Shown here piece after piece: positions 7,300 through 15,028 of a stretch of DNA of 64,000 nt (its first letter is position 1; each line of letters begins with the position of its first letter). A program made the position numbers and the translations under genes. The stretch covers positions 22,433-86,432 of the forward strand of contig NZ_CAMLDD010000025.1 of assembly GCF_946478785.1 (NCBI RefSeq). The letters run 5' to 3'. Under the pieces are notes generated by a model, which saw nothing but the letters and a program-made list of their open reading frames with translations, made no database searches and had not been told where the DNA came from. The DNA is from an uncultured Flavobacterium sp. Its GTDB lineage: Bacteria > Bacteroidota > Bacteroidia > Flavobacteriales > Flavobacteriaceae.

Positions 7300-9276
7300 T
7301 TAATACGCTAATAACTCCTTTAAAACCTCTTCAAAACGATTTTTAGGCAAAAACTGATCTTCCAGTGCTTTTGTAAACGGAATTGGAGAATCCAGACTCG
7401 CTACTCTTTTTACCGGCCCGTCAAGATATTCAAAACACTGTTCCATAATTAAAGCTGAAATGTCACTGGCAATTCCACCGAACAAAGTATCTTCCTGATA
7501 AATTATTACTTTTCCTGTCTTTTTAACCGATGTAAAAATAGTTTCGGTATCCAGAGGCTGTAAAGTTCTTAAATCGATTAAATCAGCGTCGATATCCGGA
7601 TTTTTTTCTAAAGTTTCCAATGCCCAATGGACTGATGCTCCAAAAGCAATAATGGTTATTTTTTTACCTTCTTTAATTAAAGCCGCTTTTCCCAAGGGAA
7701 TCGTATAATAATCATTTGGTACATCCTGATAAACACTTCTGTACAACTGTTTATGCTCAAAAAACAACACTGGATTAGGATCGTTTATGGAAGTATTTAA
7801 TAACCCTTTTGCATCATATGGAAAAGCAGGATAAACCACTTTTAATCCTGGAGTTTTGGTGAACCATGCTTCGTTTGTTTGCGAATGAAACGGCCCTGCC
7901 TGGGTTCCGCCACCGCAAGGCATTCGTACTACAACATCCGCTTTTTCGCCCCAGCGATAATGTGATTTAGCCAGTAAATTTACAATCGGATTGAAACCGG
8001 TCGATACAAAATCGGCAAATTGCATTTCAACAATCGCCTTATAGCCGTTAATTGACAATCCCATTCCGGCTGAAACAACTGCGCTTTCGCAAATTGGAGT
8101 ATTTCGAACTCTGGCTTTTCCAAAAAACTCAACAAAACCGTCTGTTATTTTAAAGGCTCCGCCATACTCTGCGATATCCTGCCCCATAATGACAAGATTT
8201 TCATGTCGTTTCATGGACTGTTCCAAACTATTTCTAATGGCATCTATAAAACGAAGATTTTTAGATTCTGATGAATGACTAATTCCTTCATGTTCATACC
8301 GTTTGTAAACATCTCCTAATTCACCTTCAAGAGTTGGAATTATTTCTGGTTCTGCATTTGCTATGGCTAAGTTTTCATCAATTTCCTGTTTGATTTCGTT
8401 GTGAAGCTGTTCATCAAAGTCGGGTTTCAAAATTCCTTCTTCTGTCAAAAAATTTCGATAATTTGTAACAGGATCTTTTGCTGCCCATTCCTCCATTAAT
8501 TCCTGCGGGACATATTTAGTACCGCTGGCCTCTTCATGACCACGCATCCTAAAGGTTTTAAATTCTAATAAAACCGGATGTGGATTTTCCTGTATTTCTT
8601 CTTTCAGCTTCGAAAGTTTGTTATAAACTTCCAGAATATTATTCCCGTCAATAATATGACTTTCCATTCCGTACCCAATACCTTTATCTGCAAGGTTTTC
8701 ACATAGATACTGTTCATTGGTAGGAGTCGAAAGTCCATAACCATTATTTTCAATGATAAACATTACAGGTAATTTCCATACTGCAGCAATATTTAAAGCT
8801 TCATGAAAATCACCTTCGCTGGTTGCGCCTTCTCCGGTAAAAACGGCTGTTATTTTTTTATTATTCTGAAGTTTATCGGCTAAGGCGATTCCGTCTGCAA
8901 TTCCTAATTGCGGACCGAGATGCGAAATCATTCCGATGATTTTATATTTCTGGGTTCCAAAATGAAAACTGCGATCCCTGCCTTTTGTAAAACCATTCGC
9001 TTTTCCCTGCCATTGCGAAAACAATCGGTGCAGCGGAATATTTCTTGAAGTAAAAACTCCCAGATTTCTATGCATAGGCAACACATATTCCGATTCATCC
9101 AGAACTGCTGTAACGCCAACTGCTATAGCCTCCTGCCCTATTCCTGAAAACCATTTGGATACTTTTCCCTGCCGAATTAAGATGAGCATCTTTTCTTCGA
9201 TTAATCGAGGTTTCAGTAATTTTTTATATAAATCTAATAATTGAACATCAGTAAGGTCTTGTCTGTAAAAGATCAT
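7300..9276 (-). CDS. 2-oxoacid dehydrogenase E1, fused alpha and beta subunits
   Basis: A 658-residue thiamine diphosphate enzyme combining E1 alpha (about residues 1-315) and E1 beta (about 330-658) in one chain. This is the form used by many Bacteroidota for branched-chain 2-oxoacid (2-oxoisovalerate) dehydrogenase. The ThDP motif is present as GEGATSEGDFHEALN plus IENNGYGLSTPT. The beta part has MGQDIAEYGGAFK, PICESAVVSAGMGLSINGYK and the MQFADF segment. It feeds branched-chain acyl-CoA synthesis together with E2 and E3, which are encoded elsewhere. The start at 9276 (MIFYRQDLTD) is chosen because a promoter element lies at 9304-9297, upstream of this ATG but inside the longer reading. Pyruvate specificity cannot be excluded. 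Confidence 0.88.
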   Translation of the reverse strand: MIFYRQDLTDVQLLDLYKKLLKPRLIEEKMLILIRQGKVSKWFSGIGQEAIAVGVTAVLDESEYVLPMHRNLGVFTSRNIPLHRLFSQWQGKANGFTKGRDRSFHFGTQKYKIIGMISHLGPQLGIADGIALADKLQNNKKITAVFTGEGATSEGDFHEALNIAAVWKLPVMFIIENNGYGLSTPTNEQYLCENLADKGIGYGMESHIIDGNNILEVYNKLSKLKEEIQENPHPVLLEFKTFRMRGHEEASGTKYVPQELMEEWAAKDPVTNYRNFLTEEGILKPDFDEQLHNEIKQEIDENLAIANAEPEIIPTLEGELGDVYKRYEHEGISHSSESKNLRFIDAIRNSLEQSMKRHENLVIMGQDIAEYGGAFKITDGFVEFFGKARVRNTPICESAVVSAGMGLSINGYKAIVEMQFADFVSTGFNPIVNLLAKSHYRWGEKADVVVRMPCGGGTQAGPFHSQTNEAWFTKTPGLKVVYPAFPYDAKGLLNTSINDPNPVLFFEHKQLYRSVYQDVPNDYYTIPLGKAALIKEGKKITIIAFGASVHWALETLEKNPDIDADLIDLRTLQPLDTETIFTSVKKTGKVIIYQEDTLFGGIASDISALIMEQCFEYLDGPVKRVASLDSPIPFTKALEDQFLPKNRFEEVLKELLAY

Positions 9277-9296
9277 TTGGTTGGGTTTTGCTGTTT

Positions 9297-9324
9297 CAAA
9301 TATATTAAAATATAACAATTCAAA
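9297..9324 (-). promoter_or_regulatory. Promoter of the E1 dehydrogenase gene
   Basis: On the minus strand, TTTG (9324-9321) is followed by a 16-bp spacer and TATATTTG (9304-9297), a good match to the flavobacterial TTG...TAnnTTTG promoter. It implies a short leader and supports the ATG at 9276. Confidence 0.6.
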
Positions 9325-9410
9325 CACTAAGGGTTAGATAAATAACACTGCAAATGATTAAGAGTTCAATAAATAGAAAATATAGACTGAAAAGTAATTT
9401 TTTGCATCAT

Positions 9411-10160
9411 TTAACCAACAAAATAAGGAGCCAATATATCTTCAAAATTATATAAACCTTCTTCTTTGTCTTTTAAATTTTCGGCTACAAATACTACACC
9501 GCTGCCAAAAGCTTCACGGGAAATACTCTCATGAATTAATCTGACAGTTTGAAAAGGAAACCCGAAAACAACTTCATGCTTGCCTACAATTCCACCGGCC
9601 CTTACCGAATTTATATCATTTTCTTCCAAATCCAATGTTTCTGCGATTTTAAGGGCTGTTCCTGAAACACCGTCTTTTCCCTTAAAATGTTCTTCAATGA
9701 TTTCGATATCAACCCACGGAGCAATTCTCTTCAAGAATTTAGATGCAAACAACAGATAATTCACTCCCAGCGTAATGTTTGGGCTCCAAAACACCGTCGT
9801 TTGCGTTGAAAGAGTCTTTAAAAAATCTTTTTCTTTGTTAGAATAATGAGAAATTGCAGAGATGATTTTTATCTTTCTTTTGCTGGCTTCCTCTCCATAA
9901 CTGTAAATTCCGGAAGCTGACGAAAAATCAATTATCATATCGACAGGGCTATTATCCAGTAATTCGGCTATAGATACAGACGTACTGGAGTAAATCTTTC
10001 CTGTCTCATCAGGGGTAATTCCTAAATATTCAGAAACAGTTCGATTATCTAAATTGCTGCTTTTTTTTAAAACCCATTTTAAGGAAAAATTTTTGTTTTG
10101 TAATATTACCGAAGCCACAGCTTTGCCTGTTTTCCCAAATCCTATTAAACCTATATTCAT
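9411..10160 (-). CDS. DapB-like dihydrodipicolinate reductase family protein
   Basis: A 249-residue protein with an N-terminal Rossmann motif (GLIGFGKTG, residues 4-12) and a DapB-type C-terminal domain. The active-site stretch reads EEHFKGKDGVSGTAL (156-170). His158 and Lys162 correspond to E. coli H159 and K163. The second conserved His (E. coli H160) is Phe159, and one residue is missing before SGTA. The VGKHEVVFG segment also fits DapB. It may be the lysine/diaminopimelate-pathway reductase or a divergent paralogue with another substrate. Because of the deviations I do not assign dapB. It is divergent from the oxygenase gene. Confidence 0.72.
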   Translation of the reverse strand: MNIGLIGFGKTGKAVASVILQNKNFSLKWVLKKSSNLDNRTVSEYLGITPDETGKIYSSTSVSIAELLDNSPVDMIIDFSSASGIYSYGEEASKRKIKIISAISHYSNKEKDFLKTLSTQTTVFWSPNITLGVNYLLFASKFLKRIAPWVDIEIIEEHFKGKDGVSGTALKIAETLDLEENDINSVRAGGIVGKHEVVFGFPFQTVRLIHESISREAFGSGVVFVAENLKDKEEGLYNFEDILAPYFVG

Positions 10161-10356
10161 GAATGCCTTTTTTTTATAAAAATAGATTTTTTTCTTGTAA
10201 AACAGCGTATTTATGGAATTGTTAACATTTTACAACCCAAAAAGAAGAGTTAAATTAAATTATAATCAAAAAACAAATATCTGTGGTTTTATTAAAATCA
10301 CAGTTTTGAAAGCCAATTTTAATATAATTTTTAAAATTCAAAACTAAAATATTCTC

Positions 10357-10364
10357 TACATTTG
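10357..10364 (+). promoter_or_regulatory. TACATTTG -7 element for the 2OG oxygenase gene
   Basis: TACATTTG fits TAnnTTTG and lies 50 bp before the ATG at 10415. No convincing TTG -33 element is seen at the usual distance. Confidence 0.5.
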
Positions 10365-10414
10365 TAAGGCAAAAGGTTTCAATGGCCTTTCACAATTAAA
10401 TAAAAATGTAAAGT

Positions 10415-11365
10415 ATGCAAAACATTCCTAGTGTAGACTTACGTGATTTCCTTTCGGACAACCCGGAACGTAAACAAAAATTTGTAAATGAAATCGGCAG
10501 TGCATTTGAAAACATTGGCTTCGTAGCCCTAAAAGGTCATTTTTTGGATGATCAGCTGGTAGGCGAGCTTTATGGAGAAATTCGAAAATTTTTCTCCTTG
10601 CCAATTGAGACCAAGCATCAATATGAAATTCCCGGAATTGGTGGTCAGAGAGGTTATGTTTCTTTTGGAAAAGAACATGCCAAAGGGCGCAAAGAGGGAG
10701 ATTTGAAAGAGTTCTGGCATTTTGGCCAATATGTTGATGAAACTTCAAAATATGCTTCAGAATATCCGGATAATGTTGAAGTAAAAGAATTACCACGTTT
10801 TAATATTGTAGGTAAAGAAGCCTATCAAATGTTAGAAAAAACAGGTGTTTATGTGTTAAGAGCCCTTGCTTTGCATTTAGGTCTGGATGAGTTTTATTTT
10901 GACCAATATGCCAAAGAAGGTAACTCAATTTTAAGACCAATACATTATCCTCCAATTACTTCTGAGCCAGAGAATGCCATTCGTGCAGCTGCTCACGGTG
11001 ATATTAACCTGATTACGCTTTTAATGGGAGCGCAGGGAAAAGGATTGCAGGTTCAAAATCATAATGGCGAATGGATTGATGCCATTGCAGAAGATGATGA
11101 ATTGGTAATTAACGTAGGCGATATGTTGTCAAGACATACTAATAACAAACTAAAATCGACTATACATCAGGTAGTTAATCCGCCAAGGGAATTATGGGGA
11201 ACTTCACGTTATTCGATTCCGTTTTTCATGCATCCTGTAAGCGATATGCGTCTGGATTGTTTAGAAAACTGTATTGATGCCGAAAACCCTAAGAAATTTG
11301 AAGATATTACAGCGGGAGATTATTTATATGAACGTTTAGTAGATTTAGGTTTAATAAAAAAATAA
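10415..11365 (+). CDS. 2-oxoglutarate/Fe(II) oxygenase, isopenicillin N synthase family
   Basis: A 316-residue cytosolic oxygenase. The N-terminal DIOX_N region (about 1-120) is followed by the jelly-roll domain with iron ligands H194 and D196 (AAHGDINL) and H251 (STIHQVVNP). R265 and S267 (SRYS) are the residues that bind 2-oxoglutarate in this family, which favours a 2OG-dependent enzyme over true IPNS chemistry. The natural substrate is unknown; such proteins are conserved in flavobacteria without biosynthetic clusters. A terminator (11389-11422) closes the unit directly downstream. Confidence 0.9.
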   Translation: MQNIPSVDLRDFLSDNPERKQKFVNEIGSAFENIGFVALKGHFLDDQLVGELYGEIRKFFSLPIETKHQYEIPGIGGQRGYVSFGKEHAKGRKEGDLKEFWHFGQYVDETSKYASEYPDNVEVKELPRFNIVGKEAYQMLEKTGVYVLRALALHLGLDEFYFDQYAKEGNSILRPIHYPPITSEPENAIRAAAHGDINLITLLMGAQGKGLQVQNHNGEWIDAIAEDDELVINVGDMLSRHTNNKLKSTIHQVVNPPRELWGTSRYSIPFFMHPVSDMRLDCLENCIDAENPKKFEDITAGDYLYERLVDLGLIKK

Positions 11366-11388
11366 TCTTTAAATTTACGAGAAGTAAT

Positions 11389-11422
11389 AAAAAGACATTG
11401 AGTTCATGCTTAATGTCTTTTT
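11389..11422 (+). terminator. Intrinsic terminator of the oxygenase gene
   Basis: AAAAAGACATT (11389-11399) pairs perfectly with AATGTCTTTTT (11412-11422), and the 3' arm ends in the T-run. It separates the oxygenase gene from the GxxExxY unit. Confidence 0.85.
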
Positions 11423-11436
11423 GCTTTATAAAATTA

Positions 11437-11873
11437 GAACGCCGATGACGCGGATTTTAAAATAATATTATGGGTATACTTTTACATGAAGAATTAACCA
11501 AGTCAATACTTAAAGTTTTTTATGATGTTTATAATGAATTAGGCTATGGATTCCTTGAAAGAGTTTATCAAAATTCACTATACTATGAACTTAAATCAAA
11601 CGGATTTAAAGTAGAAACTCAAAAAAGAATAAAGGTTTATTATAAAGAAATAGAAGTTGGTGAATATATTGCTGATATAATAGTTAATGATTTTGTCATA
11701 TTAGAATTAAAAGCACAAGAATACTTAATAGAAGCTAATGAATTTCAATTAATAAATTATTTAAAAGCTACAAATTGTGAGGTAGGACTCCTTTTAAATT
11801 TTGGAAAAAAACCTGAATTTATTAGAAAAGTATATCAAAATTTCAAAAAATAAAATCCGCGTTATCTGCGTTC
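11437..11873 (+). mobile_element. 437-bp GxxExxY unit bounded by 23-bp inverted repeats
   Basis: The left end is 11437-11459 (gaacgccgatgacgcggatt, then tta). The right end is 11851-11873 (taaaatccgcgttatctgcg, then ttc). They are reverse complements at 21 of 23 positions. The only gene inside starts 11 bp after the left repeat, and its stop codon is the first three bases of the right repeat. The unit sits between a terminator and the start of the SUI1-type gene, only 14 bp before that ATG. No transposase is encoded and no clear target-site duplication is visible, so autonomous movement is not shown. I call it a putative mobile or mobilised unit. Confidence 0.55.
11470..11853 (+). CDS. GxxExxY protein, PD-(D/E)XK nuclease-like
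   Basis: A 127-residue protein with the name-giving motif GFLERVY (Gly27, Glu30, Tyr33). The nuclease-fold signature is D69 in EYIADIIV and E79-L-K81 in VILELKA. This matches the GxxExxY family, which has a PD-(D/E)XK-like core and unknown function. The residues needed for metal-dependent nuclease chemistry appear intact. It is the sole gene inside a 23-bp inverted repeat pair and is more AT-rich than its neighbours. The previous transcription unit ends in a terminator, so it needs its own promoter, but no TAnnTTTG element was found in the 47 bp before the ATG. Confidence 0.88.
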   Translation: MGILLHEELTKSILKVFYDVYNELGYGFLERVYQNSLYYELKSNGFKVETQKRIKVYYKEIEVGEYIADIIVNDFVILELKAQEYLIEANEFQLINYLKATNCEVGLLLNFGKKPEFIRKVYQNFKK

Positions 11874-11887
11874 AAAAAAACATTCCA

Positions 11888-12220
11888 ATGGACTTACAAG
11901 ATCAATTAAAAAATTTATTTCCGGATCATATCGAATCTAATGAACCCGAAGAAGTTCAGGAACAGGAACATGTACTTTATGTGCAAAAAGAACCTATGAT
12001 CTGCAAATTCGAAAAAAGAAAAGGAAAACCCACGACCATAATCGAAGGCTACGAAGGATCTGATGAAGATTTTAAAATCCTGGCCAAAGAAATTAAAACA
12101 AAGCTAAGCGTTGGCGGAACTTTTAAGGATGACTCTATTATCATTCAGGGAGATTATCGTGATAAGATTATGGCAATTCTAAAAGAAAAAGGCTTTAAAA
12201 CAAAACGAGTTGGAGGTTAA
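11888..12220 (+). CDS. SUI1/eIF1-like translation factor (YciH type)
   Basis: A 110-residue protein starting MDLQDQLKNLFPDH. The eIF1/SUI1 fold occupies about residues 35-110: KRKGKPTTIIEGYEGSDED, then the glycine-rich GGTFKDDSIIIQGDYRDKI hairpin that is diagnostic of the family. Bacterial members are thought to influence start-codon fidelity but are non-essential. The longer frame from 11801 overlaps the upstream gene and is rejected. The upstream GxxExxY unit ends only 14 bp before the ATG, so its native 5' region may have been displaced. Confidence 0.87.
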   Translation: MDLQDQLKNLFPDHIESNEPEEVQEQEHVLYVQKEPMICKFEKRKGKPTTIIEGYEGSDEDFKILAKEIKTKLSVGGTFKDDSIIIQGDYRDKIMAILKEKGFKTKRVGG

Positions 12221-12316
12221 AAAGTTTTTTTAGTTTCATGTTTCAAGTTTCAAGTTGTCCATGAAGTTATAAAACCTTTGTCCCTTTGTTACTCAGAACC
12301 TTAGAACCTCAAAAAA

Positions 12317-13198
12317 ATGATACAAAAATCAGAATTAATACTAAATCCGGATGGAAGCGTTTATCACCTGAACCTTCGTCCTGAACACATCGCTAACGAT
12401 ATAATTTTTGTTGGAGATCAGAATAGGGTTGAAAAAATTACCCAGTTTTTTGATTCAATTGAATATTCTACACAAAAAAGGGAATTCAAAACCCAAACCG
12501 GAATTTACAAAGGTAAAAGAATAACAGTAATATCAACCGGAATCGGTCCTGATAATATTGATATTGTGCTAAACGAATTAGATGCTTTAGTCAATATTGA
12601 TTTAGAAACCCGTCTGCCAAAAGAAGAATTAACTTCCCTAAATATCATCCGGATTGGAACTTCTGGGTCCTTGCAGGCAGATATTCCTGTAGATAGTTTT
12701 GTAATGTCCAAATTTGGATTAGGATTAGACAATATGCTCCGCTCCTATTTGATTGATGGAATTTCAGAAGATGGTCTGGAAGATGCTTTTATAATGCATA
12801 CCAATTGGGATATTCGAAAAGGGAGACCGTATGCAATTCCGTGTTCAGAAAAATTAGAAAAAATAATTGAATCTGATAAAATATTCAAAGGTATCACAGC
12901 TACTTCCGGAGGATTTTATGGCCCACAAGGAAGAGTCTTGCGCTTAAATATTCAGGACGAGGAATTAAACAATAAAATGGATAATTTTAATTTTAATGAT
13001 AACCGAATCACCAATTTAGAAATGGAAACGGCAGCAATTTATGGATTATCAGCACTTTTAGGACATAATGCCTTATCTTTAAATGCTATCATCGCCAATC
13101 GTGCTTCAGGAACTTTTAGTGAAGACCCTTACAAAGCGGTTGATGAGTTGATTGCGTATACGTTGAATAAATTGGCAGAAAAACAATTAGATATTTAG
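12317..13198 (+). CDS. Nucleoside phosphorylase (PNP/UDP family)
   Basis: A 293-residue cytosolic enzyme of the PNP_UDP_1 fold. The STGIGPDNIDIVLNELDAL segment is the typical phosphate/active-site region, IRIGTSGSLQADIPVDSFV follows, and the C-terminal NLEMETAAIYGLSALLGH has the MET motif that contacts ribose. It most resembles uridine-phosphorylase-like members that cleave nucleosides to base and ribose-1-phosphate in salvage. Base specificity is not readable. Upstream (12230-12300) lies a short repeat related to the TTTCAAG family. Confidence 0.87.
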   Translation: MIQKSELILNPDGSVYHLNLRPEHIANDIIFVGDQNRVEKITQFFDSIEYSTQKREFKTQTGIYKGKRITVISTGIGPDNIDIVLNELDALVNIDLETRLPKEELTSLNIIRIGTSGSLQADIPVDSFVMSKFGLGLDNMLRSYLIDGISEDGLEDAFIMHTNWDIRKGRPYAIPCSEKLEKIIESDKIFKGITATSGGFYGPQGRVLRLNIQDEELNNKMDNFNFNDNRITNLEMETAAIYGLSALLGHNALSLNAIIANRASGTFSEDPYKAVDELIAYTLNKLAEKQLDI

Positions 13199-13237
13199 TC
13201 CATTTAAAAATTAGATAATTGGTTTAAAATTAAAAAA

Positions 13238-13618
13238 ATGATTTTAAGAGTTGCGCGACACACCAACAATTTAGAAATAATTGAAAATTTTTACATCAAT
13301 GTTTTGGGTTTTGAAAAACTCGGCGGTTTTCAAAATCATAATAATTATGATGGTATTTTTATTGGAATACCTGATTCAGACTGGCATTTTGAATTCACTC
13401 AATCTGAAACTAAAGCAGACCATACATTTGATGAAGATGATATTATTGTCCTTTATCCCGATACAATTAGAAAATATAATATGTTGTTAGAGAGATTTTA
13501 TGATCATGAAATTTCGAGGATAACTGCAATAAATCCGTATTGGAATGAAAATGGACAAATGTTCCTGGATCCTGATGGTTATCGTATTGTAATATCGCCT
13601 TTAAAAGCAACAAATTAA
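13238..13618 (+). CDS. VOC family (glyoxalase/bleomycin-resistance fold) protein
   Basis: A 126-residue single VOC domain. It opens with RVARHTNNLEIIENFYINVLGFEKLGG, the classic first strand-helix-strand, and ends FLDPDGYRIVISP, the conserved closing strand with the metal-ligand region. Metal-dependent lyase, dioxygenase or sequestering roles are all possible. It is followed 8 bp later by a DUF4265 gene, so the two are probably co-transcribed. Confidence 0.85.
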   Translation: MILRVARHTNNLEIIENFYINVLGFEKLGGFQNHNNYDGIFIGIPDSDWHFEFTQSETKADHTFDEDDIIVLYPDTIRKYNMLLERFYDHEISRITAINPYWNENGQMFLDPDGYRIVISPLKATN

Positions 13619-13625
13619 TTACAGA

Positions 13626-14099
13626 ATGACAGAAACACACACAAAAGTCCTATTTAGATATTATAGTGATTTATTAGAAGAAACAGTTGTAGAAACGATG
13701 TGGGCAGAAATTATCGATTTAGAAAAAGGATATTTCAAGTTGGATAATATTCCTTTTTTTGGTCCTCTAATCGCTACAGACGATATTTTCTTTGCAGAAT
13801 ATGATAAAGATGAAGAACGTCTGGTTTACAAAAAGACAATAGAAAGTTTTGGTAATTCAATTCTTCAGGTTGTAATTTTAGAAAAAGGTTTTAACAAGGA
13901 AATAATCAGTGAAAAACTAAAGTCAATTAATTGTTTATCAGAAAGTTTGAACGAAACCTTATTTGCAGTTGAAATTCTAAAAGAAGTAGATTATTCCATT
14001 GTAAAAAACCTTTTAAGTGAATATGAAGCGACTTCAATAATTGATTTTGCAGAACCCTGTCTTTCAGAAAAACACAGAACAGATTTATTAAAAAACTAA
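13626..14099 (+). CDS. DUF4265 domain protein
   Basis: A 157-residue acidic cytosolic protein. The N-terminal part (VLFRYYSDLLEETVVETMWA, then NIPFFGPLIATDDIFFAEYD) matches DUF4265, a family of unknown function seen with immunity-like or stress genes in some bacteria. No catalytic motif, signal or membrane segment is present. It is 8 bp downstream of the VOC gene. DUF4265 proteins can be immunity proteins in toxin clusters, but no toxin is nearby and I do not infer that role here. Confidence 0.75.
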   Translation: MTETHTKVLFRYYSDLLEETVVETMWAEIIDLEKGYFKLDNIPFFGPLIATDDIFFAEYDKDEERLVYKKTIESFGNSILQVVILEKGFNKEIISEKLKSINCLSESLNETLFAVEILKEVDYSIVKNLLSEYEATSIIDFAEPCLSEKHRTDLLKN

Positions 14100-14157
14100 A
14101 CAACAAACTTATAATATCGCATACAAAACAAACAACTTAACTTAAACTTAAACTATA

Positions 14158-15009
14158 ATGAAAACCGTAAAAATTGCAGGTGTTCCAGAACACTTCAATT
14201 TGCCATGGCAGCTATGCATTGAAAATGGCGAATTTGAAGCTGAAAATATAGATTTACAATGGAAAAATATTCCTGAAGGTACCGGTAAAATGTGTCAGAT
14301 GCTTCGTGATGGTGATACTGATATTGCTGTTATTTTGACAGAAGGCATTATAAAAGATATCGTTGCAGGAAATCCAAGTAAAATTGTTCAGATTTATGTG
14401 CAATCTCCGTTAATTTGGGGTATTCACGTTGCAGCCCAATCTGATTTTCATACGATAAAAGATCTTAAGAATAAAAAAGCTGCTATTTCACGATTAGGTT
14501 CAGGATCACAATTAATGGCGTATGTTAATGCACATGAGCAAGGCTGGGAAACTGATGATTTAGAATTTGAAATTATTAATACCATTGACGGAGCTGTTGA
14601 AGCTCTTACAAACGGAACTGCAGATTACTTTATGTGGGAACGTTTCATGACCAAACCGCTTGTTGACAAAGGAGTTTTCAGACGTGTTGGGGATTGCCCA
14701 ACTCCATGGCCTTCTTTTGTAATTGCTGTTCGTGATGAGTTTTTGAAAAAAAATCCTAAAACAATAGAGAAAATCCTTGAAATAATTAATGATACAACAC
14801 ACGATTTTACTCAAATTCCGGATATAGACAAAAAACTGGCTGATCTTTTTAATCAAAAACCGGAAGATATTCAGGAATGGCTAAAGCTAACACAGTGGTC
14901 ACAAAAAAATTTAACCGAAAAAACTTTTATTAAGATTCAAAATCAGTTATTTGATCTGGGAATTATTGATAAAAAAAGTACTTTTGCTGAAACCGTAAAA
15001 GCGATGTAA
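14158..15009 (+). CDS. Substrate-binding-protein-like, NMT1/SsuA type, no signal peptide
   Basis: A 283-residue protein with the type-2 periplasmic binding fold: AGVPEHFNLPWQLCIENGEF at the N-terminus, DGDTDIAVILTEGIIKDIV, then the hinge segment KKAAISRLGSGSQLMAYVNA. This is like SsuA/TauA/THI5-type binding proteins. It starts directly with the first strand (MKTVKIAGV) and has no signal peptide or lipobox, so it appears cytosolic. No ABC ATPase or permease is linked. It may be an intracellular ligand-binding or THI5-like enzyme. It is followed 19 bp later by the transglutaminase-like gene. Confidence 0.8.
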   Translation: MKTVKIAGVPEHFNLPWQLCIENGEFEAENIDLQWKNIPEGTGKMCQMLRDGDTDIAVILTEGIIKDIVAGNPSKIVQIYVQSPLIWGIHVAAQSDFHTIKDLKNKKAAISRLGSGSQLMAYVNAHEQGWETDDLEFEIINTIDGAVEALTNGTADYFMWERFMTKPLVDKGVFRRVGDCPTPWPSFVIAVRDEFLKKNPKTIEKILEIINDTTHDFTQIPDIDKKLADLFNQKPEDIQEWLKLTQWSQKNLTEKTFIKIQNQLFDLGIIDKKSTFAETVKAM

Positions 15010-15028
15010 AACACTGCTTTTTATTGCT

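Noticed and set aside
10428..10796. Minus-strand frame of 122 codons inside the oxygenase gene
   Set aside because: It is antisense to a gene with intact iron and 2OG ligands, and its product is rich in His and Leu with no recognisable domain.
13626..14099. Immunity protein of a toxin cluster (DUF4265)
   Set aside because: No polymorphic toxin or secretion gene lies nearby; neighbours are metabolic or unknown.
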